Counted from the stretch's first letter, positions 36,632-45,885 are shown. The stretch is DNA of 64,000 bases from Rhizobium grahamii (GCF_009498215.1 NZ_CP043498.1:2634501-2698500); one strand, 5' to 3'. Made by a program: numbers and translations. The notes: generated from the letters alone by a model not told the origin.

Positions 36632-36960
36632 GGCCTAACCGCGCTCGCTGCCGCGCAAGCAATGTGCAAGAAAAAGACAGGGCAGCATGTTTTGCCCTGC
36701 TCTCGCCCGATTTCGATTTACACTTTGAGACGGTTCGCCCCCCGACCCGTTTATCCGATTTGCCGTTTCAGGCAGACCACTCAGCAGCATGACGCCGCAG
36801 CAGCGCAGGGTAGCCCTTTAGGTCTGTCCTTCGCGTTGATCTTGCCGTTTAATGGTGAGATCGGATCCCGATCAGGAGCGACGCGAGACATTTTTTAAGA
36901 CACGGCTGCAATCGGCGGGAGGCAGTTTTGCAGACGTGGTATTTTGCATAGGGGATCGTC
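36632..36960. other. Intergenic region upstream of the antiporter gene
   Basis: 329 bp with no convincing gene. It contains CAGGGCA-N8-TGCCCTG at 36678-36699. On the minus strand this stem is followed by TCTTTTTC, so it looks like a terminator for a minus-strand transcript, yet no minus-strand gene lies above it until beyond the antiporter. The region next to 36960 should hold the antiporter promoter. Confidence 0.4.
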
Positions 36961-38810
36961 ATGGAAGCATTCTATATCGTCGTACTCGTCTCGACGGCGC
37001 TCGTGCTTCTGGCCGCCTTCTCCAGCCTGCTCGCCTTCCGCTTCGGCGCCCCCCTGCTGCTGCTCTTCCTCGGCATCGGCCTGCTTGCCGGCAGTGACGG
37101 CCTCGGCATCGAATTCACCAACAATTACCTCGCCTATATCCTCGGTTCGATCGCGCTCGCCATCATCCTCTTCGATTCCGGCTTTGGGACGCCCGTCCAG
37201 GCCTTCAAGCTCGCAGCCGTCCCGTCGATCACGCTCGCCTCCGTCGGGGTGCTGATGACAGCGGCGCTGTTTGCAGTCGCCGCCATGTGGCTGCTCCATT
37301 TCACCTGGCTCGAAGGCATGCTGCTCGGCTCGATCGTCGCCTCGACGGATGCGGCCGCCGTCTTCTTCCTGCTTCGCATCGGCGGCATCAACATCCGCGA
37401 CAAGGTGCGCTCAACGCTGGAAGTCGAATCCGGCACCAACGACCCGATGGCGATCTTCCTGACCATCGCGCTCGTCGAGGTGCTGGCGTCGGGCGAGCGC
37501 TATCACGGCATCAATGTTGGCATGCTCGCCATGTTCGTCCAGCAGATGGGCCTCGGCGTGATCTTGGGCCTGCTCGGCGGCATGATGATCGTACTGATCG
37601 TCGGCCGCCTCGAGACAGATCGCGGCCTCACCCCGATCTTCGTGCTGGCGCTGGCGCTGCTCGTCTTTTCGTTCACCGGCGCTGTCGGCGGCAGCGGCTT
37701 CCTCGCGGTCTACGTCGCCGGCATCTATGCCGGAAACCGCAAGCTGCCGGGCTACGCCTCGATCAAGCGCTTCCAGGACGGCATGACCTGGCTGGCGCAG
37801 ATCATCATGTTCCTGGTGCTCGGCCTGCTCGCCACGCCCTCGCAATTCGGCGAGATCGCCATCCCGCGGTGCTGCTTGCACTCTTCCTGATCTTCATCGC
37901 CCGCCCGCTGGCGATCTGGCTGTCGCTGCTGCCCTATGACTACACGCAGCGGGAAATCGGCTTCGTCGCCTGGGTTGGCCTTCGCGGTGCCGTCTCGATC
38001 CTGCTTGCCATCATGCCGATTCTCGGCGGCCTGCCGAACGGCCAGATCTACTTCAACACGGCCTTCATCATCGTCCTCGTGTCGCTTCTGGTCCAGGGCT
38101 GGACCATCAAGCCCGTTGCCAAGAAGCTCGGCCTGATCATCCCGCCGCGCATCGGCGCCGTCGACAAGGTGGAAGTCGATCTCCCGGGCGCCGCCAACCA
38201 CGAGCTTCTGTCCTATCGCGTCGTCAAGGATAGCCCGGTGTTGCGGGGCGAGCGTATCCCGCGCTGGGCCACGCCGTCGCTTGTCATCCGCGACGGCAAG
38301 TCGATGCGCTACCAGTACGCCGGGCGGCTTCGCGAAAACGATCTGGTCTATCTGTTCGTTGTCCCCTCCTATTCCAGGCTGCTTGACAAGCTCTTTGCCA
38401 GCCGCGTTCCGGTCGATGAAGACGATGCGGATTTCTTCGGCGCCTTCGCGCTATCGCCGGCCCGGCCCGCAGCCGATCTCGACGCCGCTTATGGCCCCGG
38501 CCTGCTGAACGAATCCGAAAAGGGACTGACGATCGCAGAACTGATGAAACATCGTCTGGGCGGCAAGACCGAGTATGCCGATCGCGTCCGTCTCGGCTCG
38601 ATCATTCTTATCGTCCGCGATCTCGACGACCAGGATCACGTCACGTCCGTCGGCATGTCGCTCGAGGCTGTCGAACCCGCCACGACCCTGCCGATCTTCC
38701 TCAATCTGCGCGACCTGATGGACCGTCTTCGCGAGCGTTTGAGGGGCCGCAGGGATCGTGAAGCGGCAGCCGCAGCAGCGCATGCCAAGGGCGATGAAAA
38801 CCCGCACTGA
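36961..38810 (+). pseudogene. nhaP2: Potassium/proton antiporter NhaP2/CvrA type, frameshifted as read
   Basis: CPA1-family cation/proton antiporter, 616 aa if one base is restored. The first frame (36961-37890) gives about 10 membrane helices with FDSGFGTP and ASTDAAAVFFLLR, then leaves frame at about 37864-37869. The second frame continues the last helices (FIARPLAIWLSLLPY, GLRGAVSILLAIMPIL). After these come a TrkA-C-like domain (about residues 400-480) and a C-terminal CorC-like domain (NESEKGLTIAELMKH on). The expected reading ...GEIAIPAVLLALFLIF... requires CCCGGCGG where CCCGCGG is present. ATG 36961 has AGGGGAT upstream. It could be a sequencing slip or a real knock-out. Confidence 0.85.
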
Positions 38811-38880
38811 CCGCCTTGCGTCTCCGGTCATCCTTGCTATGGTCCCCGCATCTTTTGGGCAATAACGAACGGACTTCTCC

Positions 38881-40083
38881 ATGCCTTCCTTCAAGACCCT
38901 CGACGACCTCACAGACATTGCCGGAAAGCGCGTTCTCGTTCGCGTTGACCTCAACGTTCCGGTCAAAGACGGCAAAGTGACTGACACGACGCGCATCGAG
39001 CGTGTTGCCCCGACGATCCTCGAACTCTCGAAGAAGGGTGCAAAGGTCATCCTGCTCGCGCACTTCGGCCGCCCGAAGGATGGTCCGTCGCCGGATCTCT
39101 CGCTGTCGCTGATCGCTCCGTCCGTCGAAGCCGTTCTCGACCATCCTGTCGCAACGGCGAGCAACGCCGTCGGCGACGCAGCAGCCGCAGCCGTCGCCTC
39201 GATGAAGAACGGCGACATCCTGCTTCTTGAAAACACCCGCTTCCACAAGGGCGAGGAAAAGAACGAGCCCGATTTCGTCAAGGCGCTGGCCGCCAACGGC
39301 GATCTCTACGTCAACGACGCCTTCTCCGCCGCGCACCGTGCCCACGCGTCGACGGAAGGCCTCGCCCACCATCTGCCGGCCTATGCGGGCCGCACCATGC
39401 AGGCTGAGCTGGAAGCGCTGGAAAGCGGCCTCGGCAATCCGGCACGGCCCGTCGTTGCCATCGTTGGCGGCGCCAAGGTTTCGACCAAGATCGACCTGCT
39501 GATGAACTTGGTGAAGAAGGTCGATGCGCTCGTCATCGGTGGCGGCATGGCCAACACTTTCATTGCCGCACGCGGTACCAACGTCGGCAAGTCGCTCTGC
39601 GAGCACGACCTCGCTGAAACCGCCAAGCAGATCATGATCGAAGCCGCAACGGCTGGCTGCGCCATCATTCTCCCGGAAGACGGCGTCGTCGCCCGCGAGT
39701 TCAAGGCAAATGCCGAGAACGAGATTGTGCCGATCGACGCGATCCCTGAGGATGCCATGATCCTCGACGTCGGTCCGAAGTCGGTCGAAGCGATCAAGGC
39801 TTGGATTGAACGCGCCAACACGCTCGTCTGGAACGGCCCGCTGGGCGCTTTCGAAATCGCGCCCTTCGACAAGGCGACCGTTGCAGCGGCACAGTACGCT
39901 GCAGAGCGGACCAAGGCCGGCAAGCTCACCTCCGTCGCCGGTGGCGGCGATACGGTCTCGGCGCTGAACCACGCCGGCGTGGCCGACGATTTTAGCTATG
40001 TATCGACCGCTGGTGGTGCGTTCCTGGAATGGATGGAAGGCAAAGTCCTCCCGGGCGTCGCGGTTCTCAGCAAGGCGAAGTAA
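38881..40083 (+). CDS. pgk: Phosphoglycerate kinase
   Basis: ATP-generating glycolytic enzyme, 400 aa. Landmarks: [20 protein letters not shown] (signature), [22 protein letters not shown], the hinge region and ATP site [15 protein letters not shown], and C-terminal [12 protein letters not shown]. It starts 70 bp after the antiporter gene and is closed by a terminator. Confidence 0.97.
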   Translation: MPSFKTLDDLTDIAGKRVLVRVDLNVPVKDGKVTDTTRIERVAPTILELSKKGAKVILLAHFGRPKDGPSPDLSLSLIAPSVEAVLDHPVATASNAVGDAAAAAVASMKNGDILLLENTRFHKGEEKNEPDFVKALAANGDLYVNDAFSAAHRAHASTEGLAHHLPAYAGRTMQAELEALESGLGNPARPVVAIVGGAKVSTKIDLLMNLVKKVDALVIGGGMANTFIAARGTNVGKSLCEHDLAETAKQIMIEAATAGCAIILPEDGVVAREFKANAENEIVPIDAIPEDAMILDVGPKSVEAIKAWIERANTLVWNGPLGAFEIAPFDKATVAAAQYAAERTKAGKLTSVAGGGDTVSALNHAGVADDFSYVSTAGGAFLEWMEGKVLPGVAVLSKAK

Positions 40084-40119
40084 TTCGGCTAACCGAATTT
40101 AACAAATTTTACATGGAGA

Positions 40120-40157
40120 TAGACCGCGTGGCGCGAGCCTCGCGGTCTTTTGCTTTC
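40120..40157 (+). terminator. Rho-independent terminator of pgk
   Basis: GACCGCG-N12-CGCGGTC followed by TTTTGCTTT, about 40 bp after the pgk stop. A 7-bp stem. Confidence 0.85.
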
Positions 40158-40424
40158 CATCAGAGCATTTGCCCAAACATTCAAACGATTTAAATAATTT
40201 CAAACGTTTCAATGAATTTTCGCGCCATTTTAGTCGCTACGGACTTCTGCTATGGCCGACCTATATTTATCAAAACGCAGTTTTTTTCATGATGTGGAAA
40301 GCGCACTATGAGCGAAGATCTTCGCAGCATGTCGATCCGCTGATTGATCGATTGGGCGTTGCCGACCGGTTTTAAATAGAAGAAAATCCGCGCTTGATGG
40401 GCGGTTTCAGGGAAGGAGTGACCT
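40158..40424. other. AT-rich region between pgk and fba, with possible small ORF
   Basis: About 267 bp. The first part is AT-rich and contains two TTCAAACG copies spaced 19 bp apart (40180 and 40199), possibly operator half-sites on one helix face. A plus-strand frame 40169-40375 (TTG start, 68 aa, ending HVDPLIDRLGVADRF) has coding-like codons at its 3' end but no ribosome site or recognised family. The fba promoter should lie here. Confidence 0.35.
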
Positions 40425-41321
40425 ATGGTGGACGCGAAGATGTTGAACAAGATCAGCTCGGCGCCGGGATTCATTGCAGCGCTGGATCAGAGCGGTGGTT
40501 CGACACCCGGAGCGTTGCGCCTGTATGGCATTCCCGACAACGAATACCAGGGTGACGAGGAAATGTTCCGCTTGATGCACGCCATGCGTGTCCGCATCAT
40601 GAGCGCGCCCGCCTTTACCGGCGAAAAGATCATCGCTGCCATCCTGTTCGAGCGCACCATGGACGGCGAGGTCGATGGCCAGGCGGTTCCCTCCTATCTC
40701 TGGGAAAAGCGCGGCATCGTGCCACTTCTCAAGGTCGACAAGGGCCTCCTTCCCGAAGAGAACGGCGTACAGGTGCTGAAGCCGATGCCCGATCTGGACA
40801 CGCTGCTGGCGCGCGGCCGCGACAAGGGAATTTTCGGCACCAAGATGCGCTCGGTGATCGCTAACGCCGACAGAACCGGCATTGCAGCCGTGGTAAAACA
40901 GCAGTTCGAGGTGGCACGCCAGATCATCGGCAATGGCCTCGTTCCGATCGTCGAGCCTGAAGTGTCCATCAAGAGCCCGACGAAGGCCGAGGCCGAGGAC
41001 ATTCTTCGCGACGAGATCGCAAAGCAGCTCGACCTGCTTCCGGCAGGGGAAACCGTGGTGCTGAAACTGACGCTCCCGACGGTCGCCGATCACTACGCTC
41101 CTCTGATCGCCCACAAATCGGTAGTACGGGTCGTCGCCCTTTCCGGTGGCTACAGCCGCGCCGACGCCTGCGAGAAGCTCAGCCACAACCATGGCATGAT
41201 CGCAAGCTTCTCGCGCGCACTGACGGAAAACCTGCGCGTCACGATGAGCAACGCGGAGTTCGACACCAGCCTGGCCGAAACGATCGATGAGATCTACGCC
41301 GCCAGCGTCAACAAGGCCTGA
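40425..41321 (+). CDS. fba: Fructose-bisphosphate aldolase, class I
   Basis: Schiff-base aldolase of glycolysis/gluconeogenesis, 298 aa. The family motifs FIAALDQSGGSTPGALRLYG, PLLKVDKGL, VEPEVSI and VVLKLTLPT (with the Schiff-base Lys) are present, together with VRVVALSGGYSRADACE. ATG 40425 follows GGAAGGAG. The class I type next to pgk is typical of rhizobia. Confidence 0.95.
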   Translation: MVDAKMLNKISSAPGFIAALDQSGGSTPGALRLYGIPDNEYQGDEEMFRLMHAMRVRIMSAPAFTGEKIIAAILFERTMDGEVDGQAVPSYLWEKRGIVPLLKVDKGLLPEENGVQVLKPMPDLDTLLARGRDKGIFGTKMRSVIANADRTGIAAVVKQQFEVARQIIGNGLVPIVEPEVSIKSPTKAEAEDILRDEIAKQLDLLPAGETVVLKLTLPTVADHYAPLIAHKSVVRVVALSGGYSRADACEKLSHNHGMIASFSRALTENLRVTMSNAEFDTSLAETIDEIYAASVNKA

Positions 41322-41331
41322 CGCGTTTAAG

Positions 41332-41384
41332 GTCGGGGCCGAGAGAGGGTTGTGTCTCGACGCGCCCGGCGAGCCCCGACTTTC
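41332..41384 (+). terminator. Possible terminator of fba
   Basis: GTCGGGGC (41332-41339) can pair with GCCCCGAC (41373-41380), followed by TTTC. An inner GAGA/TCTC adds to the stem. It lies 10 bp after the fba stop. The long loop makes it uncertain. Confidence 0.45.
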
Positions 41385-41387
41385 ACC

Positions 41388-41417
41388 CCGTCATCCTCGG
41401 CCTTGTGCCGAGGATTT
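41388..41417. repeat. REP-like palindrome of rhizobial type
   Basis: The core is TCATCCTCGGCCTTGTGCCG at 41391-41410, completed by AGGATTT to 41417; the palindrome CCTCGG-N7-CCGAGG lies within it. This resembles the short GTCATCCTCGG...CCGAGGAT palindromes scattered between genes in rhizobial genomes. Only one copy is in the window, so its repetitive nature is inference. The rest of the 41322-41615 gap (294 bp) shows no gene. Confidence 0.45.
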
Positions 41418-41615
41418 GACCACGCCAGCAAAATCAATCGGTTGCAGATCTCCGGATAAGCCGGCGGGCGGCGAGCGATCGCCAAGGCATCGCACCAGCC
41501 CTGCTGCCGACAGTTCGGAAAACCGTCCGAAGATTGTCACCGGCACAAATTTGCGCCTATCGGCAGGCGCCGCCGCGCGCCAGTATGGCGTCCATAGCAC
41601 CCTGCCGGAGACCCC

Positions 41616-42533
41616 ATGAAAACCGTCGCCTTCACCACCGTCGATGTCTTCACCACCACCCGCTTCGAAGGCAATCCGCTGGCCGTGATGACGGATGCCC
41701 GCGGGCTGAGCGACGCGGACATGCAGAACATCGCTGCCGAATTCGGTTACTCCGAGGTTACCTTCGTGCTGCCGCCGGAAGACCCGGAAAATACGGCCCG
41801 CGTCCGCATCTTCACGCCAACCATGGAAGTTCCCTTCGCCGGGCACCCCAATGTCGGAACGGCCTATGTGCTCGGCCAGCAAGGCGAGATCTTCGGGCGT
41901 CCGATCGGCGATCGCCTGCAATTCGAGGAGAAGGCGGGCCTCGTGGAGGTCGATCTGAAGCGTGACGGCGACAGGGTTCTCTCTGCGTCCATTCGCGCGC
42001 CGAGGCCACTCGTCGTCGGCAACGCGATACCGAAGGAGACCGTCGCCCGCTGCATCGCAATCGAGCCGGGTGACATCCGCTTGGCCAAGCACGAGCCCGT
42101 AGTCGCATCGGTTGGCCTGAGCTTCGTCTTTGCCGAGCTTGCTGACCTCGACGCCCTGGGCCGCGCACGTCCGAACCTTGCCTATTTCCAGGATGCAGCC
42201 AGCCCGACCGTCGAGGGCAACCATGACTTCTCGCTGTTCGTCTATGTCCGATCTGACGATGCCCCCTGGTCGATCCGCGCACGCATGTTCGCGCCGCTCG
42301 ACAACGTGCCCGAGGATCCGGCAACCGGCAGCGCCTCGGCCGCCCTCGGCGCCTACCTGGTGTCCCTCGAGCCGGAAGCGAATATGAGGGTGTCGCTGAC
42401 CATAGAGCAAGGCGTTGAAATGGGACGTCGCAGCATCATCGGCATCGACGCCACCAAGGTGGATGGCGTGGTGACAGAGGTGACGATCTCGGGGAGCTGC
42501 GCACCGGTCATGCGCGGCGAAATCACCTACTAG
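41616..42533 (+). CDS. PhzF-family isomerase
   Basis: PhzF/diaminopimelate-epimerase-fold protein of 305 aa. It starts [21 protein letters not shown], keeps the catalytic Glu in [14 protein letters not shown] and the substrate-binding [14 protein letters not shown]. The C-terminal [16 protein letters not shown] is the second family signature. Most members outside phenazine clusters have unknown substrates, and no other phenazine genes are here. The stop overlaps that of a small convergent gene by four bases. Confidence 0.93.
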   Translation: MKTVAFTTVDVFTTTRFEGNPLAVMTDARGLSDADMQNIAAEFGYSEVTFVLPPEDPENTARVRIFTPTMEVPFAGHPNVGTAYVLGQQGEIFGRPIGDRLQFEEKAGLVEVDLKRDGDRVLSASIRAPRPLVVGNAIPKETVARCIAIEPGDIRLAKHEPVVASVGLSFVFAELADLDALGRARPNLAYFQDAASPTVEGNHDFSLFVYVRSDDAPWSIRARMFAPLDNVPEDPATGSASAALGAYLVSLEPEANMRVSLTIEQGVEMGRRSIIGIDATKVDGVVTEVTISGSCAPVMRGEITY

Positions 42534-42694
42534 ACGAACAGGTCCCGGCCGAGCAGGGCGATCGCCCAGATCGCGAAAGCGATCAGCGCGATCCTCCAGA
42601 AATCCATGCGTCGCCGCAGCCCGGGAACGCCCAGCGGCTTGATCAGCTGAATCGCCATCGCCAGAATGAGCAGCAGAGCGATCAGCTTCGTCAT
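42530..42694 (-). CDS. Small membrane protein (54 aa)
   Basis: 54-residue protein with two hydrophobic helices (MTKLIALLLILAMAIQLIKP and WRIALIAFAIWAIALLGRDLF) separated by a basic turn (GLRRRMDFW). This is a plausible two-pass inner-membrane protein of unknown function. Starts at ATG 42694; a longer frame to 42817 is unsupported. It is convergent with PhzF and divergent from the MFS gene. Confidence 0.75.
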   Translation of the reverse strand: MTKLIALLLILAMAIQLIKPLGVPGLRRRMDFWRIALIAFAIWAIALLGRDLFV

Positions 42695-42866
42695 GTCTTT
42701 ATTTTTCCATCTTTTCTTAATGTCACAGGACGGACATTTTTTCGCGTCACGACTGCAATTATTCATGCCGTAAAGGCATTTGGGGGCACAATCAACAATC
42801 TCGAGACTGGGCGGCAACGCATGCCGCCATATGTCTTTTGACAGTCAACTCATAGAGTCCGGGTAT

Positions 42867-44147
42867 ATGCAAAGAAATCTGCTGTCCGTTGCCGCACTTC
42901 TCTTCGGCACGCTCTTTCTCTTCATGGGTAACGGCCTGCAGGGCATTCTACTTCCCGTACGCGGCAACCTCGAAGGCTATGCAACGACGACGCTCGGTCT
43001 GCTCGGCACATCCTGGGCTGCGGGCTTTGTCATCGGCTGCCTCGTCGCGCCGAAACTGGTGCGGCGCGTCGGCCATGTGCGGGCCTTCTCGGGTTTCATT
43101 TCCATCATTGCGATCATCGCGCTCGTCAGCGGCATCATCATCCATCCGGTATGGTGGGTCCTGCTGCGCGCCGTGACCGGCTTTGCGACCGCCGGCACAT
43201 CGATGATCATCGAGAGCTGGCTGAACGAACGCGCCACCAATGAGAGCCGCGGCGCCATTTTCTCGCTCTACATCGCAATCACGCTCTTCGGCGTCATGGC
43301 CGGCCAGATGATGATACCGCTGGAAGATGTCCGCACGCCCGTCCTCTTCATGGTCTGCGGCATCTTCTATTGCATTGCCATGCTGCCGACGACGCTTTCG
43401 AACGCCGCCTCGCCGCAGCCGCTGAAGGCCGTCAAGCTCGATCTGCCGGCGCTCTATCGCAATTCGCCGGTCTCCTGCTTCGGCATTCTCCTGGTCGGCA
43501 TCGCCAACGGTGCCTACGGCACGCTGGGCGCCGTCTTCGGCGCCGGCGCCGGCCTCTCCGATACCAGCATCGCCATCATGATGAGCGCCACCATTTTCGC
43601 GGGCGCGCTGATGCAGCTGCCGGCCGGCCGCCTTTCCGATCGGATCGACCGCCGCTACGTGCTGGCCGCAATGTCCGCCGTTGCCGCTTTCGCCGGCCTG
43701 CTTCTCGCCGTTCTCCACCCCTCCTCTCCAGTCTTCATCATCGGCCTCGTCGTCCTCTATGGTGCGGTTGCCAATACGCTCTACCCGATCGCCGTGGCAC
43801 ACGCGAACGACTACGCCTCGTCGGAGGATTTCGTGAAGGTTTCGGGTGGCCTGCTGCTGCTCTACGGCATCGGAACGATCATCGGCCCGACGATCAGCGG
43901 CCCCGTCATGTCGCTGATCAATCCGCACGCCTTGTTCCTGGTCACCGCCATCGCGCATGTGCTGATCACCGCTTACGCCATTCTCCGCAGCCGCATGCGT
44001 GCGGCCATTCCCGCAGCCAACCGCGATGCCTATACGACCATCCCGACCGCGACTTCTCAGACCTTGACGCCGGAAAGCATGTCGCTGGCCGATCGCGGGC
44101 CCAATAAGGCTCCCGAAACGGGCGAACCTGCGGTAAAGTTCAACTGA
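42867..44147 (+). CDS. MFS transporter (YcaD-like)
   Basis: Major facilitator protein of 426 aa from ATG 42867, with about 12 hydrophobic helices. The cytoplasmic loop motif between TM2 and TM3 reads GCLVAPKLVRRVGHVRAF, and the second half repeats it as GRLSDRIDRRYVL. The cytoplasmic tail of about 45 residues is polar. In-frame upstream ATGs at 42831 and 42780 are possible but add non-membrane residues. It resembles YcaD/UMF-type carriers; the substrate is unknown. Followed 21 bp later by a DUF1192 gene. Confidence 0.88.
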   Translation: MQRNLLSVAALLFGTLFLFMGNGLQGILLPVRGNLEGYATTTLGLLGTSWAAGFVIGCLVAPKLVRRVGHVRAFSGFISIIAIIALVSGIIIHPVWWVLLRAVTGFATAGTSMIIESWLNERATNESRGAIFSLYIAITLFGVMAGQMMIPLEDVRTPVLFMVCGIFYCIAMLPTTLSNAASPQPLKAVKLDLPALYRNSPVSCFGILLVGIANGAYGTLGAVFGAGAGLSDTSIAIMMSATIFAGALMQLPAGRLSDRIDRRYVLAAMSAVAAFAGLLLAVLHPSSPVFIIGLVVLYGAVANTLYPIAVAHANDYASSEDFVKVSGGLLLLYGIGTIIGPTISGPVMSLINPHALFLVTAIAHVLITAYAILRSRMRAAIPAANRDAYTTIPTATSQTLTPESMSLADRGPNKAPETGEPAVKFN

Positions 44148-44168
44148 GGCAAGCACGGAGGATTGCGT

Positions 44169-44360
44169 ATGAGCTTCACGGATGACGACCGCCCGGTGAA
44201 AAAACCGACTCACGAAATCGGCATGGACCTGTCTCTTCTCTCGGTCGATGAGCTCAAGGCACGTGTCGAGCTGCTGAAGGCCGAGATCGGCCGCATCGAA
44301 GCGGAAGCGGCGCGCAAGGCGTCGGGAAGACAAGCCGCAGAAAATCTCTTCCGATCCTGA
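44169..44360 (+). CDS. DUF1192 small protein
   Basis: 63-aa protein: polar N-terminus (MSFTDDDRPVKKPTHEIGMDL), then a helix LSVDELKARVELLKAEIGRIEAEAARK typical of DUF1192. ATG 44169 has GGAGG seven bases upstream; a TTG at 44163 precedes it. In alphaproteobacteria this small gene commonly neighbours rcdA, as here. Confidence 0.88.
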   Translation: MSFTDDDRPVKKPTHEIGMDLSLLSVDELKARVELLKAEIGRIEAEAARKASGRQAAENLFRS

Positions 44361-44419
44361 TGCGGAGCTACTGCGCTGACCAATTATAGGGCCGGCGCAA
44401 GTGTTACTTCGGCACAGAC

Positions 44420-44434
44420 TTAATGGGACGTTAA
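44420..44434. promoter_or_regulatory. CtrA box 1 (perfect TTAA-N7-TTAA)
   Basis: TTAA-TGGGACG-TTAA matches the full CtrA half-site pair. It lies 60 bp after DUF1192 and upstream of a structured, terminator-ended segment (44461-44562), and 305 bp upstream of rcdA. Confidence 0.72.
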
Positions 44435-44454
44435 GCTTTATAAGGTATTACTGT

Positions 44455-44562
44455 AGCTATCCAGACTTGCTCTGGATTTCAGACAGTTTTCCAAGCGGTG
44501 AATTGGTCTGATTTTTCTCCCTGTTTTACCTTGAGAGCCGCCTTTGCGGCTCTTCTTTTTTT
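44455..44562 (+). ncRNA. Putative small RNA with three hairpins and terminator
   Basis: Three consecutive stem-loops lie between CtrA box 1 and rcdA. H1 is CCAGA-CTTGC-TCTGG (44461-44475). H2 pairs TCAGA (44479-44483) and CCAA (44491-44494) with TTGG-TCTGA (44503-44511), followed by TTTTT. H3 is GAGCCGC-CTTT-GCGGCTC (44535-44552) with TTCTTTTTTT, a strong Rho-independent terminator. No open frame fits. A promoter overlapping the CtrA box (TTAAGC, 17-bp spacer, TAGCTA) would give an RNA of about 100 nt. It could instead be just a distant terminator of the DUF1192 transcript. Confidence 0.45.
44535..44562 (+). terminator. Rho-independent terminator upstream of rcdA
   Basis: GAGCCGC-CTTT-GCGGCTC with a TTCTTTTTTT tail. 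It lies 175 bp after DUF1192, so it either ends that transcript or the putative sRNA. Confidence 0.92.
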
Positions 44563-44598
44563 ACTGCGCTGGGGACGGCTTCCATGAAACTGTGGAAG

Positions 44599-44613
44599 TT
44601 AACCCTTTCTTAA
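44599..44613. promoter_or_regulatory. CtrA box 2 (perfect TTAA-N7-TTAA)
   Basis: TTAA-CCCTTTC-TTAA; on the minus strand it reads TTAA-GAAAGGG-TTAAC, the full extended consensus. It lies 126 bp upstream of the rcdA start and after the terminator, so it is best placed to control rcdA itself. Confidence 0.75.
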
Positions 44614-44738
44614 GAAACGCCTTGCGCAATTGGGCTAAAGCTACCATCTTAAAAGCATAAAGACCGGCCAAGGAAACTTTTTCGCTTTGGTCGACGTTAC
44701 CTGACCATAAGTAGATGCGTGCAACAGGGACTATTTAA

Positions 44739-45254
44739 ATGTCAGAGCTTGGATTGAACACGATCAGTTTTGCAGGTCGCGCTGCCGCATCCTCGCAGTT
44801 CAAGACACTGTATTCGGAAGGCATGTCGCTGGTTGAAGAAACCGCCGCCTATCTGGATGGCCAGGGTCGCACAGCATCGAAGGTCTTGCCGCGTATGGCA
44901 TCGGTTCTTTATGCAGCCGAGTCGATGCGCCTGACCACCCGCCTGATGCAGATGGCCTCCTGGCTTCTTCTGCAGCGCGCCGTCAACAATGGCGAGATGT
45001 CGCGTGACCAGGTACTTGCCGAGAAGAACAAGGTTCGCCTCGACGGCTTCAATGTCGACCGCAATGCCCCGGGCTGGGGCGATCTGCCGGAATCTTTCCG
45101 CGACCTGATCGAACGCTCGCTGCGCCTGCAGAACCGCGTGGCGCTGCTCGACCGCGAGATCTACCGTCCGGCCGAAGCTGCGATCGTGCCTGACAACCAG
45201 AATAGCGTTCAGGCTCAGCTCAGCCTGCTGCAGACGGCATTCGGCAACAATTAA
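44739..45254 (+). CDS. rcdA: RcdA (DUF1465), CtrA proteolysis adaptor
   Basis: 171-aa helical protein matching RcdA/DUF1465: FAGRAAASSQFKTLYSEGMSLVEETAAYLDG, then SVLYAAESMRLTTRLMQMASWLLLQRAVN and the C-terminal SLRLQNRVALLDREIYR. In Caulobacter RcdA is an adaptor in the CpdR-RcdA-PopA hierarchy that delivers substrates including CtrA to ClpXP; in Sinorhizobium it is essential and also linked to CtrA. Two perfect CtrA boxes upstream suggest feedback between CtrA and its degradation adaptor. Confidence 0.92.
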   Translation: MSELGLNTISFAGRAAASSQFKTLYSEGMSLVEETAAYLDGQGRTASKVLPRMASVLYAAESMRLTTRLMQMASWLLLQRAVNNGEMSRDQVLAEKNKVRLDGFNVDRNAPGWGDLPESFRDLIERSLRLQNRVALLDREIYRPAEAAIVPDNQNSVQAQLSLLQTAFGNN

Positions 45255-45337
45255 GCCGCTTCGATACGTATTCATGAAACCGGCTGCGCCCCGCGCGGCC
45301 GGTTTTCTTTTGCGCACCGTAGGCGTTTACCCAGGCG

Positions 45338-45808
45338 CTACGCCTTGCCGAGATGCTTCGGCCAGAACTCCTGGTGGACAGCGGCAGCTTCGTCTTCGAT
45401 GTTCGGGCCATCCACGGCGACAATGCGCGCGCCGGTTTCCAATATTGCCCGGCTTGGAACATTGAGGCCGATCCCGGCGATCTCACCCAGTCGCGTTTCC
45501 GAGCACGCAAACACCATGCGCCCGATCCCCGACCAGTAGATCGCTCCGGAACACATCGCACATGGCTCGGTGCTGGTGTAGAGCGTGCAATCCGTCAGGA
45601 AGGCGGCATCATACTTCTGGGCAGCCAGCTTGATCAGGTTCAGCTCGGCGTGGTTCGTCATGTCGCGTCCGGTGAACACGCTGTTTTCGGCGCGCAGAAT
45701 GACTTTCCCGTCCTTGACCAGCACCGAACCAAATGGCTCGTCGCCACGTTCCATCGCGGATTTCGAAAGCGCGATTGCTTCTCGAAGAAACGGCTCGTGG
45801 TTTTCCAT
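45338..45808 (-). CDS. Nucleoside/guanine deaminase family protein
   Basis: Zinc-dependent cytidine-deaminase-fold enzyme of 156 aa from ATG 45808 (GAGGGGA upstream). The zinc and catalytic motifs are T-N-H-A-E-L-N and T-E-P-C-A-M-C-S-G-A-I-Y-W. It resembles Bacillus guanine deaminase more than the tRNA adenosine deaminase TadA, so purine salvage is the likeliest role. A longer frame to 45985 overlaps rpmE and is not used. It lies downstream of rpmE, separated by that gene's terminator. Confidence 0.88.
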   Translation of the reverse strand: MENHEPFLREAIALSKSAMERGDEPFGSVLVKDGKVILRAENSVFTGRDMTNHAELNLIKLAAQKYDAAFLTDCTLYTSTEPCAMCSGAIYWSGIGRMVFACSETRLGEIAGIGLNVPSRAILETGARIVAVDGPNIEDEAAAVHQEFWPKHLGKA

Positions 45809-45885
45809 CCCAGTCCCCTCAAAGCTAGAGCTGAATGATCTTGTCTCGGATCGAACGGATTTCCAAGAGGGAGAACCACGACAAA

